Part shown: positions 6,623 through 14,603 of the stretch, in pieces
Numbering within the stretch: position 1 is the first letter of the stretch
Layout: the number at the start of each line of letters is the position of its first letter
Assembly: GCA_002332755.1 (NCBI GenBank)
Contig: DDBO01000147.1
Span: 1-18,760 of the forward strand
DNA from: Bacteroidales bacterium UBA2030
Lineage (GTDB): Bacteria; Bacteroidota; Bacteroidia; Bacteroidales; TTA-H9
DNA: 18,760 bases
Direction: 5' to 3'
Translations under genes and position numbers: made by a program
The notes under the pieces: generated by a model
Seen by the model: only the letters and a program-made list of their open reading frames with translations
The model's database searches: none
What the model was told of the DNA's origin: nothing

Positions 6623-8653
6623 ATGATGAAACATTTGGGATTTATTTTACTTCTGCCTGCACTGATTTTGTCCTGCAGGGTCAGTGCTCAGATTGACGAT
6701 AAAGAAGTGTTAATGACCATTGATGGTCAGAAGGTTACTGTTGGAGAGTTTTTGAATATTTACAACAAAAACAATGTGCAGACCGAGGTTGCCGACCGAA
6801 AGTCTATGGATGAATACCTCGACCTTTTCATCAATTTTAAACTGAAGGTGAGAGATGCCGAAATGGCCGGACTTGATACCGTAAAAAGCCTTCGCGAAGA
6901 GTTGGCCGGATATCGTAAGCAACTTACGCCTCCTTATTTTGTTGATAAAGAAACTCTTGATATGCTTGTAAAGGAAGCTTGGGAACGTATGCAATACGAC
7001 CTGAGGGCCAGTCACATTCTGGTGAGGGTCGACCCCATGGCTTCCGCTGCCGATACCCTGGCTGCTTACAAAAAAATTCAGACTGCTCTTGAACGTGCCC
7101 GCAAAGGGGAAGATTTTGGCAAACTTGCCCTCGAACTATCGGAAGACCCATCAGCCCGGGACCGGGAAGCTACCTCACAGCGGCCTTTTCTCAGGGGCAA
7201 TAAGGGAGACCTGGGCTTTTTTACTGTTTTTAATATGATCTATCCTTTTGAAAATGCTGCCTATAAGACCTCCAAAGGTCAGGTCTCCGATATCGTTCGC
7301 ACCAACTACGGGTATCATATCATTAAGGTCTTCGAAAGACGCCCTGCCCTGGGACGTGCACAGGTCGCCCATATCTTCTTTCAGATTCCTGCAAATGCCA
7401 AGGCTGAAGACAGCCTGCGCATCAAAATGAGAGCCGACTCGGTTTATCAGCGCTATCTTGCCGGCGAAGATTTTACTAAATTGGTTAAGGAATTTTCTGA
7501 CGATAAAGGTTCTGCAGCCCGCGACGGTGTACTTCCCTGGTTCACTTGCAACCGTCTTGTCCCTGAATTTATGGAGGTGGTTTATAGCCTCAAACCCGGT
7601 GAGGTCTCAAAACCGGTGCTTACCTCCTATGGCTGGCATATCATAAAAATGATTGACCACAAACCTATAGGCTCCTTTGAAAATGAGGAACAGGACCTCC
7701 GTCAACGTATTGAAAAAGACTCCCGTTATTCCCTCACCAAATCCCATCTGATTGCTAAGCTAAAAAAAGAGTATGCATTTAGTGAAAATTCCAAGGCACT
7801 GGCCGACCTACTGCCCCTTCTCGACACCAATATCTTTCATGCCAAATGGACAGTACCCTCCTCAAAAAAACTGAAAAAGGAAATATTTTCTCTGGCAGGG
7901 CAAAAATATACGCTTAACGATTTTGCCAATTGGCTGTCGAAAAATCAGAAAAAAATGCAAAAGGCCGACCTTGGCATGTACCTGAAAACTAAATATAAAG
8001 AATATGTTGATGAGCAGGTTGTGGCTTACGAAGACAGCCGGCTCGAAACGAAATACCCTGATTTTGGGCTTTTGATGAAGGAATACCACGACGGCATTCT
8101 GCTTTTCGAGATTACCCAGAAAAAAGTATGGGATAAAGCCATTCAGGATACTACCGGACTTTTGGCCTTTTACGAGTCGGTAAAAAACAATTACATGTGG
8201 CCCGACCGAAAAGAAATAACACGGGTTCAGATTCGAAATATAAAAGACCGTAAAATGGCCGACTTGTTGGCAAAGCAGGTAGTAGAATGGATCAATTTTG
8301 CGGATATGACTCTGACCACCATGAAGGAAAAAATCCTTGAAAACGACTCTACTTTGATTGTTGATATTGAACGTGATAAGGTGGCAGCCGGAGAAGAATC
8401 CGGAGCGGATGAGCTTACTCAGCCCCAGTCTTATAGCCGTAAGGATGAAACTGACGAAAGCGGTCGGATTTCTCTTCGTATCGTTGTGCTCAACCGACTT
8501 CTGCCTCCCATGCCCAAGGAATTGGACGAGGTCCGCGGTCATGTTACTGCCGAATACCAGAACTACCTCGAAAGTGAATGGATTAAAAAACTTAGAGAAA
8601 AATACCCCGTAGTTGTGAATCGTGAAGTTTTTGAAAAAATTAAAAATCAATAA
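6623..8653 (+). CDS. Exported peptidylprolyl isomerase with two parvulin (PpiC) domains
   Basis: A 676-residue periplasmic folding factor. The N-terminus (MMKHLGFILLLPALILSCRVSAQ) is an export signal; cleavage at SA/Q by signal peptidase I is likely, although ILSC could serve as a poor lipobox, so lipoprotein status is open. Residues about 25-120 are a SurA_N-like helical region (GQKVTVGEFLNIYNKN). Two parvulin domains follow: about 125-238 (RASHILVRV, GDLGFF, NYGYHIIKV) and about 245-347 (AQVAHIFFQ, SYGWHIIKM). Both keep the two histidines of the fold. The remaining 330 residues are mostly charged helices with no domain I recognise. It is first of three adjacent exported folding factors, which suggests a joint role in escorting outer-membrane and secreted proteins. 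A second in-frame ATG directly follows the first. Confidence 0.88.
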   Translation: MMKHLGFILLLPALILSCRVSAQIDDKEVLMTIDGQKVTVGEFLNIYNKNNVQTEVADRKSMDEYLDLFINFKLKVRDAEMAGLDTVKSLREELAGYRKQLTPPYFVDKETLDMLVKEAWERMQYDLRASHILVRVDPMASAADTLAAYKKIQTALERARKGEDFGKLALELSEDPSARDREATSQRPFLRGNKGDLGFFTVFNMIYPFENAAYKTSKGQVSDIVRTNYGYHIIKVFERRPALGRAQVAHIFFQIPANAKAEDSLRIKMRADSVYQRYLAGEDFTKLVKEFSDDKGSAARDGVLPWFTCNRLVPEFMEVVYSLKPGEVSKPVLTSYGWHIIKMIDHKPIGSFENEEQDLRQRIEKDSRYSLTKSHLIAKLKKEYAFSENSKALADLLPLLDTNIFHAKWTVPSSKKLKKEIFSLAGQKYTLNDFANWLSKNQKKMQKADLGMYLKTKYKEYVDEQVVAYEDSRLETKYPDFGLLMKEYHDGILLFEITQKKVWDKAIQDTTGLLAFYESVKNNYMWPDRKEITRVQIRNIKDRKMADLLAKQVVEWINFADMTLTTMKEKILENDSTLIVDIERDKVAAGEESGADELTQPQSYSRKDETDESGRISLRIVVLNRLLPPMPKELDEVRGHVTAEYQNYLESEWIKKLREKYPVVVNREVFEKIKNQ

Positions 8654-8662
8654 GATAAAATA

Positions 8663-8714
8663 AAAGTGAAAGATTCCCGTTCACTTTGGCAATAGGAGCC
8701 TGAGTGGACGGGAA
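8663..8714 (+). promoter_or_regulatory. Two overlapping, mutually exclusive RNA hairpins in the leader of the second chaperone gene
   Basis: In the 83-base gap after the double-parvulin gene, AAAGTGAA (8663-8670) pairs perfectly with TTCACTTT (8680-8687), 8 bp with a 9-base loop. The downstream arm also belongs to a longer alternative stem: TTCCCGTTCACTT (8674-8686) pairs with GAGTGGACGGGAA (8702-8714), 13 bp allowing two G-U pairs, with a 15-base loop. The loop of the second hairpin exposes AGGAG (8694-8698). The two folds cannot form together. No T-run follows, so simple transcription termination is not indicated; RNA processing, stability or translation control are possible. Function is inference. 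Confidence 0.5.
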
Positions 8715-8736
8715 AATCTGCTTACTTCAATTACCG

Positions 8737-9606
8737 ATGCGTAGGAAATCTGTCATTTATGCGCTACTGATTTTGCTTGTAATTACCCTGGGAGGATGTA
8801 ATTATTTGCGTCAGAAGTTTCATTCTGAAGAGCCTGTGCTTGCCAGGGCGGGCAACGAATACCTTTATTTGTCCGACATCAAAGGGGTAGTGCCCAAGGG
8901 CACACCCCCGACCGACAGTGTACTCATGGTCAAAAATTACATTGATATGTGGCTTCGCAATCGGGTGGTCTTGCGATATGCCGAAAAAAACCTGGAGGCC
9001 TCTGAAAAGGATTTTTCCCGACAGATTGAAGAATATCGCAACTCCTTGCTGATTTATACCTACGAAACAAAACTCATTCAGCAAAAATTGGATACGGCAG
9101 TGAGTATGCAGGAAATCGAAGAGTATTACGAAAAGAATAAAGACATCTTCAAACTGCGGGACAATATTGTTAAAATGATTTTTTTCCGTTTGTCTATCGA
9201 TAGTGTGAAAGCTGCGCAGGTGGCCAGAAAAATGCTTGAGGCAGACACTATTACCAACTTCGACCAGCTCGAAAGATTTTGCCTTCTCAGAACATCGGCT
9301 TACGTGGTTAGCCTCAATTCGTGGTATTCCTTCAGCGACTTGCAAAAATTGGCGCCCATTGTAACGTATAACGAGGAATTATTTTTAAAAAATAACCGAC
9401 TGATAGAACTGACCGATGACCGTTGGCGTTATTTTATTCGTATTTATCGGTTTCTGACCCGCGAGGCAACTTCGCCGCTTAGCATCGAAATCAATAATAT
9501 ACGTACAATAATTCTTAATGCCCGAAAGCAAGAATTGCTCAACCAGATGCGCAACGAGCTTTTCGAAAGGGCACTGCGTAAAAAAGAGATTGAAATTTAT
9601 AATTAG
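8737..9606 (+). CDS. SurA-N-like periplasmic lipoprotein without a parvulin domain
   Basis: From ATG 8737 the product has 289 residues. The start gives an ideal lipoprotein signal: MRRK, a hydrophobic core and the lipobox LGGC with Cys21. A GTG at 8704 would add 11 residues and has AGGAG five bases upstream, so it cannot be ruled out. After the signal come a short 'LARAGNEYLYLSDI' segment, like the first strand-helix of SurA/PpiC N-terminal regions, and long helices (about 60-140, with the acidic EIEEYYEKNKDIF typical of these chaperones). The place where a parvulin domain would start (NIVKMIFFRLSID) has no GxHI/GYHII histidines and no GGDLG-like loop, so isomerase activity is unlikely. It lies between two parvulin genes and ends 6 bases before the SurA-like gene, so it is probably a chaperone partner anchored in a membrane. 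Confidence 0.75.
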   Translation: MRRKSVIYALLILLVITLGGCNYLRQKFHSEEPVLARAGNEYLYLSDIKGVVPKGTPPTDSVLMVKNYIDMWLRNRVVLRYAEKNLEASEKDFSRQIEEYRNSLLIYTYETKLIQQKLDTAVSMQEIEEYYEKNKDIFKLRDNIVKMIFFRLSIDSVKAAQVARKMLEADTITNFDQLERFCLLRTSAYVVSLNSWYSFSDLQKLAPIVTYNEELFLKNNRLIELTDDRWRYFIRIYRFLTREATSPLSIEINNIRTIILNARKQELLNQMRNELFERALRKKEIEIYN

Positions 9607-9612
9607 AAAAAA

Positions 9613-10977
9613 ATGAGAATATTCCGGATTCCAGTGGTTTTTTCCTTAATGATTGCCCTCACAGCGCCAGCAAAAGCCCAAAATGAAGGTAAAGTTATAG
9701 ATGGCGTGGTGGCTGTGGTAGGCAGCAAAATGATTACAATTTCGGAAATCGAAAATCAGTATTTACAATATCGTGCCCAAGGTAATATCAGAGGAGGAGA
9801 AGCCGAAACCAAATGCGCTATTCTTGAAGGCTTAATGTATAATAAATTATTGCTCAACCAGGCCGATATCGATAGCATTGAGGTCACCGATAAGCAGGTA
9901 GAGTCGGAGCTCGACCGTCGAATACGGTATTTTATTCAGCAAATTGGCAGTAAAGAAAAACTGGAGGAATATTTCAAGAAATCACTTGTTCAGATAAAAG
10001 ATGAGTTTCGGGATATCATACGCGACCAGATAAGGGTTGAACAAGTGCAGAACAATTTAACCAAAAACATCAAAGTGACTCCTTCTGAAGTGCGCGCCTA
10101 CTTCAGGAACATGCCGGAAGATAGCATACCTATGGTAAATGCAGAATTTGTGATTGGACAGATTGTGAAAAAGCCCAAAACCAGTCTGGCTGATGAAATA
10201 GAAGTGAAGGAAAAACTGAGGGCCTTGCGTAAGCGAATTCTTGATGGTGAGAGTTTTGCAACCCTGGCTATTTTATATTCAGAAGACCCCGGTTCGGCTT
10301 CCCGTGGAGGAGAAGTGGGACTTTTCGGACGAGGAGAGCTTTATCCTGAATATGAAGCAGTAGCCTTTAAGTTGAAGGAGGGAGAGATTTCGGATATCGT
10401 TCAAACCAAAGCAGGTTACCACATTATTCAGCTTATCGAACGTAGAGGCGATTACATTAATACCCGCCACATTCTGATGTCGCCAAAGGTCTCGCCCGAA
10501 GAGCTTCAGCGGGCTTCTCAAATTCTCGACAGCATCGCAGGATTGGTACGCAGCGGGAAAATCTCGTTCGAGGACGCTGTAGCTAAATTTTCGGATGACC
10601 CCAATAAAATGAATGGCGGTCTGATGATTAATTCTTATACCGGTACCACCCGCTTCGAACCCGACCAGCTTGACGCTAAGGTATATTATGTAGTTGACAA
10701 ACTTGAAGTCGGGCAGATTTCAGGTCCGGTGCCTTTTAAAACCGATGAAGGAAAAGATGCTTACCGTTTGCTTTTTTTGAAAGAGCGCACCCGTCCCCAT
10801 AAAGCCAACCTCAAGGACGACTACGATAAAATACAAAACTGGGCTCTGGAGGAGAAGAAAGACAAGACCTTACAGAAATGGGTGAAGGAGCGTATCAGTA
10901 AAACCTACATCCGAATCAGCCCCCAGTATCAAAACTGCCGTTTCCGTAACAATTGGAATGAAGCTAAGCTGAACTAG
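9613..10977 (+). CDS. SurA-like periplasmic chaperone/peptidylprolyl isomerase
   Basis: A 454-residue protein with a signal peptide (MRIFRIPVVFSLMIALTAPAKA, then Q). Residues about 28-165 match the SurA N-terminal chaperone region (VVAVVGSKMITISEIE; EGLMYNKLLLNQA; KVTPSEVRAYF). Parvulin domain 1 spans about 178-277 (FVIGQIV, GGEVGLFGRGEL, AGYHIIQLIERRGD). Domain 2 spans about 284-392 (NTRHILMSP, FSDDPNKMNGG) but its terminal active-site histidine motif is replaced by DAYRLLFL, so domain 2 is probably catalytically weak or inactive. A C-terminal helix (WALEEKKDKTLQKWVKERI) completes the chaperone module, as in SurA. The family binds unfolded outer-membrane proteins in the periplasm. Symbol left empty because several SurA-like paralogues occur in this phylum. 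Confidence 0.9.
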   Translation: MRIFRIPVVFSLMIALTAPAKAQNEGKVIDGVVAVVGSKMITISEIENQYLQYRAQGNIRGGEAETKCAILEGLMYNKLLLNQADIDSIEVTDKQVESELDRRIRYFIQQIGSKEKLEEYFKKSLVQIKDEFRDIIRDQIRVEQVQNNLTKNIKVTPSEVRAYFRNMPEDSIPMVNAEFVIGQIVKKPKTSLADEIEVKEKLRALRKRILDGESFATLAILYSEDPGSASRGGEVGLFGRGELYPEYEAVAFKLKEGEISDIVQTKAGYHIIQLIERRGDYINTRHILMSPKVSPEELQRASQILDSIAGLVRSGKISFEDAVAKFSDDPNKMNGGLMINSYTGTTRFEPDQLDAKVYYVVDKLEVGQISGPVPFKTDEGKDAYRLLFLKERTRPHKANLKDDYDKIQNWALEEKKDKTLQKWVKERISKTYIRISPQYQNCRFRNNWNEAKLN

Positions 10978-11050
10978 CATCTTCATACTTCGGATTTTGG
11001 CTCAACAAACCAGGGGAATTCGTTTTGTTCAAGATTAAAAAAACTGGCAG

Positions 11051-12019
11051 ATGAAGTACAATGTAGATGAAGACAGGCTTCGCCGACTGAATGAGGCTTA
11101 TCAGAAGATGAAAGAAGAAATAGGTCATGTGATTATTGGGCAGGCCGACACAGTTGATAAGGTGCTTACCGGCATTTTTAGTCAGGGGCATTGTCTTTTA
11201 ATTGGTGTTCCGGGACTGGCCAAAACTCTTTTGGTGAATACGGTGGCCCGGGTGCTAGGCATCAGCTTTAGTCGTATTCAATTTACCCCCGACCTTATGC
11301 CCTCGGATATCATAGGCACAGAAATACTTGATGAGTCGCGAAAATTCAGGTTTATAAAGGGTCCTGTATTTGCCAATATTATTCTTGCCGATGAAATCAA
11401 CCGTACGCCACCCAAAACGCAATCGGCATTGTTGGAGGCTATGCAGGAAAAAGCGGTTACAGTAGCTGGCACTACTTACAAGCTTGAAGCTCCCTTTTTT
11501 GTTTTGGCCACCCAAAATCCCATTGAACAGGAAGGCACCTATCCGTTGCCCGAAGCCCAGCTCGACCGTTTTATGTTCAATATCTTGCTCGATTATCCCT
11601 CCTTGAGTGAAGAAATCAAAATTGTGGAATACACCACGGGTACCGGCCTTCCTGAGCCCAACAAAGTACTCAGTGCTTCAGAAATTCTGGATTATCAGCA
11701 ATTTATACGCACATTGCCTGTTACGCCTGCACTCTATGAATATGCTGTAAAGCTTTCAAGGAGCAGCCGCCCGGAAAGTGCTGATGCTCACCCTTGGGCG
11801 CGCAAATATATTACCTGGGGAGCAGGTCCGCGTGCTTCTCAATACCTCGTATTGGGGGCCAAGTGTCACGGTGCCTTAAACGGCCGACCCTCACCCGTCA
11901 TGGAAGACCTTAAAGCTGTAGCACATGCCGTTTTAAGGCATCGCATCGTGCGCAACTATAAGGCAGAAGCCGAAGGCATAACCGTGGATGATATCATTGC
12001 TGAATTGTTGAAAGCATAA
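11051..12019 (+). CDS. MoxR-family AAA+ ATPase
   Basis: A 322-residue cytoplasmic AAA+ ATPase of full MoxR length. Motifs: Walker A GVPGLAKT (52-59), Walker B ILADE (111-115) followed by INRTPPKTQSALLEAM, sensor 1 ATQNP (153-157), EGTYPLPEAQLDRF (161-174, with the arginine of the oligomer interface), and a C-terminal lid ending in VDDIIAELL. Family members act as chaperone-like ATPases, generally with DUF58 and von Willebrand factor A proteins encoded next to them (for example Bacteroides Bat operons). Here no DUF58 or VWA gene follows; the next gene, 11 bases downstream, is an S46 peptidase. The 73-base gap after the SurA-like gene has no clear terminator or promoter, so it may be part of the same long operon. 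The start at 11051 fits the conserved N-terminus. Confidence 0.93.
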   Translation: MKYNVDEDRLRRLNEAYQKMKEEIGHVIIGQADTVDKVLTGIFSQGHCLLIGVPGLAKTLLVNTVARVLGISFSRIQFTPDLMPSDIIGTEILDESRKFRFIKGPVFANIILADEINRTPPKTQSALLEAMQEKAVTVAGTTYKLEAPFFVLATQNPIEQEGTYPLPEAQLDRFMFNILLDYPSLSEEIKIVEYTTGTGLPEPNKVLSASEILDYQQFIRTLPVTPALYEYAVKLSRSSRPESADAHPWARKYITWGAGPRASQYLVLGAKCHGALNGRPSPVMEDLKAVAHAVLRHRIVRNYKAEAEGITVDDIIAELLKA

Positions 12020-12030
12020 ATTTTTCAACC

Positions 12031-14166
12031 ATGAAAAAATTCTTTTTTTTCACAACACTCTTAATTTCCCTTGCTGCTAAGCTAATGGCTGATGAAGGGA
12101 TGTGGCTTCCAGTATTGTTGGAGCAACTCAATGAAAAACAAATGCAAGCGCGAGGCCTTAAACTAACTGCCCGCGACCTTTACGATATCAATCATACCAG
12201 CCTGAAAGATGCAATTGTACACTTTGGCGGAGGTTGCACAGCCGAACTGGTTTCTCCGGAAGGCTTGTTGCTTACCAACCATCATTGTGGTTATGGCGAA
12301 ATTCAACAGCATAGTACGATTGAGCATGACTACCTTACGGATGGTTTTTGGGCTATGAGCCGGGAAGAGGAATTGCCCTGCCCCGGGCTCACCGTGTCTT
12401 TTCTCGTAAAAATGGAAGATGTTACGGCAGAAGTGCTGGAATCGTTAAAGCCTGAAATGACCAATAAGCAACGCAATGCTGCCATTGCTTCTATTTCTCG
12501 TAAAATTGCTGAAAACGCTACCAAAGGAACCTGGTACAAGGCGCAAGTTAAATCATTTTTCAATGGCAATCAATTCTATTTGCTTGTTTACGAAACTTTT
12601 GAAGATGTTCGACTGGTGGGTGCTCCTCCTTCATCCATTGGTAAGTTTGGAGGTGATACCGACAATTGGATGTGGCCGCGTCATACGGGCGATTTTTCCA
12701 TTTTTCGTATCTATGCCGATTCGGCCAATCGTCCAGCTCCCTACAACCCATCGAATCGTCCTTTCCGCTCACGCCATTTCTTCCCGATTTCATTAAAAGG
12801 AGTAGAAAAGGGTGATTTTACATTCGTTTACGGGTATCCGGGTACTACCCAGGAATATCTCCCCGCAATTGCCGTTGAAGCCCTCACCGAAAAAATTAAT
12901 CCGGTGAGAATCAAACTCAGAGGTATCCGGTTAAATATCATGAATAAATATATGGAGGCTGACCGTGCTACCCGTATACAGTACGCTGCCAAAAGTGCCG
13001 GGCTTGCTAACGGTTGGAAAAAATGGCAAGGGGAGAGCAATGGCATCCGACGTCTGAATGGATTGGAGCGTAAGCGAATGTATGAGGAGAAGTTCCAAAA
13101 CTGGGCATATTTTACACCTTATGAATATCTATTGGATTATTATAGAAGTGCTTATGAAGATTACGCCACCCTTAAAGTAGGTGAAACGTGGCTGGTTGAA
13201 GCTGGTTTTGGCACAGAAGCTATTTCTTTAGCACGTTCTTTTACAAATTTAGTCCAGCTTTCACAAGCCAAACCCTACGATGCTTCGGCAGTGGAAAATG
13301 AATTAAAGCGTCTGCGCGAATATTTGTCTGCTTTTTACAAAGATTACAATCCTGCGCTCGATCGGGAAGTCTTCGTGGCGCTTTTGAAACAATATGCTTC
13401 TGCAGCGGATAAGGCTATGGTTCCCTCCATCGTGACTGATTTCGTGGCTAATTCTGGCGATAAGGCCGCTGAAGTTTTTGATAAATCACTCTTTACAAAT
13501 CAACAACGACTTGAAAAATTTCTGGCCAGTTATAAACCTTCAAAGGTTAAAAACATATTGAAAGATCCTTTATGGCAATTAGCTTCTGGTTTACAGAAAT
13601 ACCTCACGGAATACATAAGACCTGTTTTAGCCCCTATAAACGATAAGCTGGATAGTCTGCAAAGAACCTACATGTACGCTCAGATGCAAATGAATCCGGA
13701 GCAGGTTTTTTATCCCGACGCCAATTCCACGCTCAGAATAACCTATGGAAATGTAGAGGGCTATCAACCCCGCGATGCTGTTTATTACCTGCATTATACT
13801 ACCCTTGATGGAATTATGGAAAAAGAAAATCCGGAAATTTCGGATTATCAGGTTCCCGATCGCTTAAAGGAACTATGGAAACATAAGGACTTTGGTCGTT
13901 ATGCGGATAAAAATGGGCAATTACGAACGGCGTTTATTGCTACAAACCATACTTCCGGAGGTAATTCGGGAAGCCCTGTGCTGAATGCCGAGGGACACCT
14001 GGTAGGAATCAATTTCGACAGGGTTTGGGAAGGCACCATGAGCGATTTGATGTACGACCCCTCGATGTGCAGAAACATTAGCCTGGATATACGTTATTGT
14101 TTGTTTATTATCGATAAATTCGCCGGTGCTCATCACCTTATCAATGAAATGACATTAATAGAATGA
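12031..14166 (+). CDS. S46 family dipeptidyl-peptidase, DPP11-type (Asp/Glu specific)
   Basis: A 711-residue periplasmic serine exopeptidase that removes dipeptides from the N-terminus of oligopeptides. A signal peptide occupies residues 1-20 (ending KLMA, before DEGMW). The chymotrypsin-type triad is visible: His85 in TNHHCGY, Asp221 in HTGDFSIFR, and Ser646 in GGNSGSPV. In this family the residue 18 positions after the serine sets P1 specificity: Gly (FDGNWE) in DPP7, Arg (FDRVWEG) in DPP11. Here it is Arg664 in FDRVWEG, so preference for acidic P1 residues is predicted. Conserved DNWMWPRH (211-218) and DEGMW for N-terminal binding are present. Length fits the family (about 700-720). It suggests peptide-based nutrition. 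It follows moxR by 11 bases and precedes a small lipoprotein gene by 4. Confidence 0.94.
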   Translation: MKKFFFFTTLLISLAAKLMADEGMWLPVLLEQLNEKQMQARGLKLTARDLYDINHTSLKDAIVHFGGGCTAELVSPEGLLLTNHHCGYGEIQQHSTIEHDYLTDGFWAMSREEELPCPGLTVSFLVKMEDVTAEVLESLKPEMTNKQRNAAIASISRKIAENATKGTWYKAQVKSFFNGNQFYLLVYETFEDVRLVGAPPSSIGKFGGDTDNWMWPRHTGDFSIFRIYADSANRPAPYNPSNRPFRSRHFFPISLKGVEKGDFTFVYGYPGTTQEYLPAIAVEALTEKINPVRIKLRGIRLNIMNKYMEADRATRIQYAAKSAGLANGWKKWQGESNGIRRLNGLERKRMYEEKFQNWAYFTPYEYLLDYYRSAYEDYATLKVGETWLVEAGFGTEAISLARSFTNLVQLSQAKPYDASAVENELKRLREYLSAFYKDYNPALDREVFVALLKQYASAADKAMVPSIVTDFVANSGDKAAEVFDKSLFTNQQRLEKFLASYKPSKVKNILKDPLWQLASGLQKYLTEYIRPVLAPINDKLDSLQRTYMYAQMQMNPEQVFYPDANSTLRITYGNVEGYQPRDAVYYLHYTTLDGIMEKENPEISDYQVPDRLKELWKHKDFGRYADKNGQLRTAFIATNHTSGGNSGSPVLNAEGHLVGINFDRVWEGTMSDLMYDPSMCRNISLDIRYCLFIIDKFAGAHHLINEMTLIE

Positions 14167-14170
14167 AGCT

Positions 14171-14530
14171 ATGAATAAATTTCACCTTCTATGGATAATC
14201 GGTTTCTTTTTTCTGATGGGATGCTCTTCACCTCGTCAGGCCCAGCAAGTTACTACGAATGAGGTTCGTTATGTCCCTCAGAGCTCAATAGCTAATATTT
14301 CATCAGAGGAAAAACAAAAGATTGATGAGCTAATAAATAGGAAAATCGGGTTGCAGAACGAAATAGATCGACTAACTCAGGCATCTGACTCAGGAAATCA
14401 GGCCGATACAGGTCAATTGGAAATTTTGCAGAAGCAAATGATACTGCTTGATGCTGAAATAGCTGCCTTTCTCAGTAGCTCAGAGAGAAGAGCCTATTTT
14501 GAAAAACAATGGCAGTTTCATAATAAGTGA
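14171..14530 (+). CDS. Small coiled-coil lipoprotein of unknown function
   Basis: A 119-residue protein I do not recognise. A lipoprotein signal is clear: MNKFHLLWIIGFFFLMGC with lipobox LMGC and Cys18, followed by Ser-Ser. The mature part has a short polar linker and then a helical region at about 43-100 with spaced leucines and isoleucines (EEKQKIDELINRKIGLQNEI, then LEILQKQMILLDAEI), which reads as two helices of a coiled-coil hairpin. It starts 4 bases after the S46 peptidase stop and is followed by a hairpin terminator, so it is the last gene of the plus-strand run. An envelope-anchored partner of the peptidase is possible but not shown. Confidence 0.8.
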   Translation: MNKFHLLWIIGFFFLMGCSSPRQAQQVTTNEVRYVPQSSIANISSEEKQKIDELINRKIGLQNEIDRLTQASDSGNQADTGQLEILQKQMILLDAEIAAFLSSSERRAYFEKQWQFHNK

Positions 14531-14564
14531 TGAAATTGGAAACCTTTTACAGGGCGAGTATTTG

Positions 14565-14598
14565 AGGGAAGGTAAAAATGCCTTCCCTTAAATTTTTT
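14565..14598 (+). terminator. Rho-independent terminator closing the plus-strand gene run
   Basis: AGGGAAGG (14565-14572) pairs with CCTTCCCT (14581-14588) over an 8-base loop; the stem is followed by TAAATTTTTT. It lies 35 bases after the lipoprotein stop and just before the convergent EEP gene end at 14604. The reverse strand has no T-run after the stem, so it is mainly a plus-strand terminator. Confidence 0.8.
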
Positions 14599-14603
14599 GG
14601 AAT

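Noticed and set aside
7862..8650. 262-codon minus-strand ORF opposite the double-parvulin gene
   Set aside because: Antisense to a convincing gene; Phe/His-rich composition is the mirror of Lys/Glu codons.
8764..9345. 193-codon minus-strand ORF opposite the SurA-N-like lipoprotein
   Set aside because: Antisense shadow of a gene with a clear lipoprotein signal; no motifs.
10995..11036. AACAAA/TTTGTT inverted repeat between the SurA-like gene and moxR
   Set aside because: Six A/T-rich pairs around a long loop without a T-run; not a credible terminator or operator.
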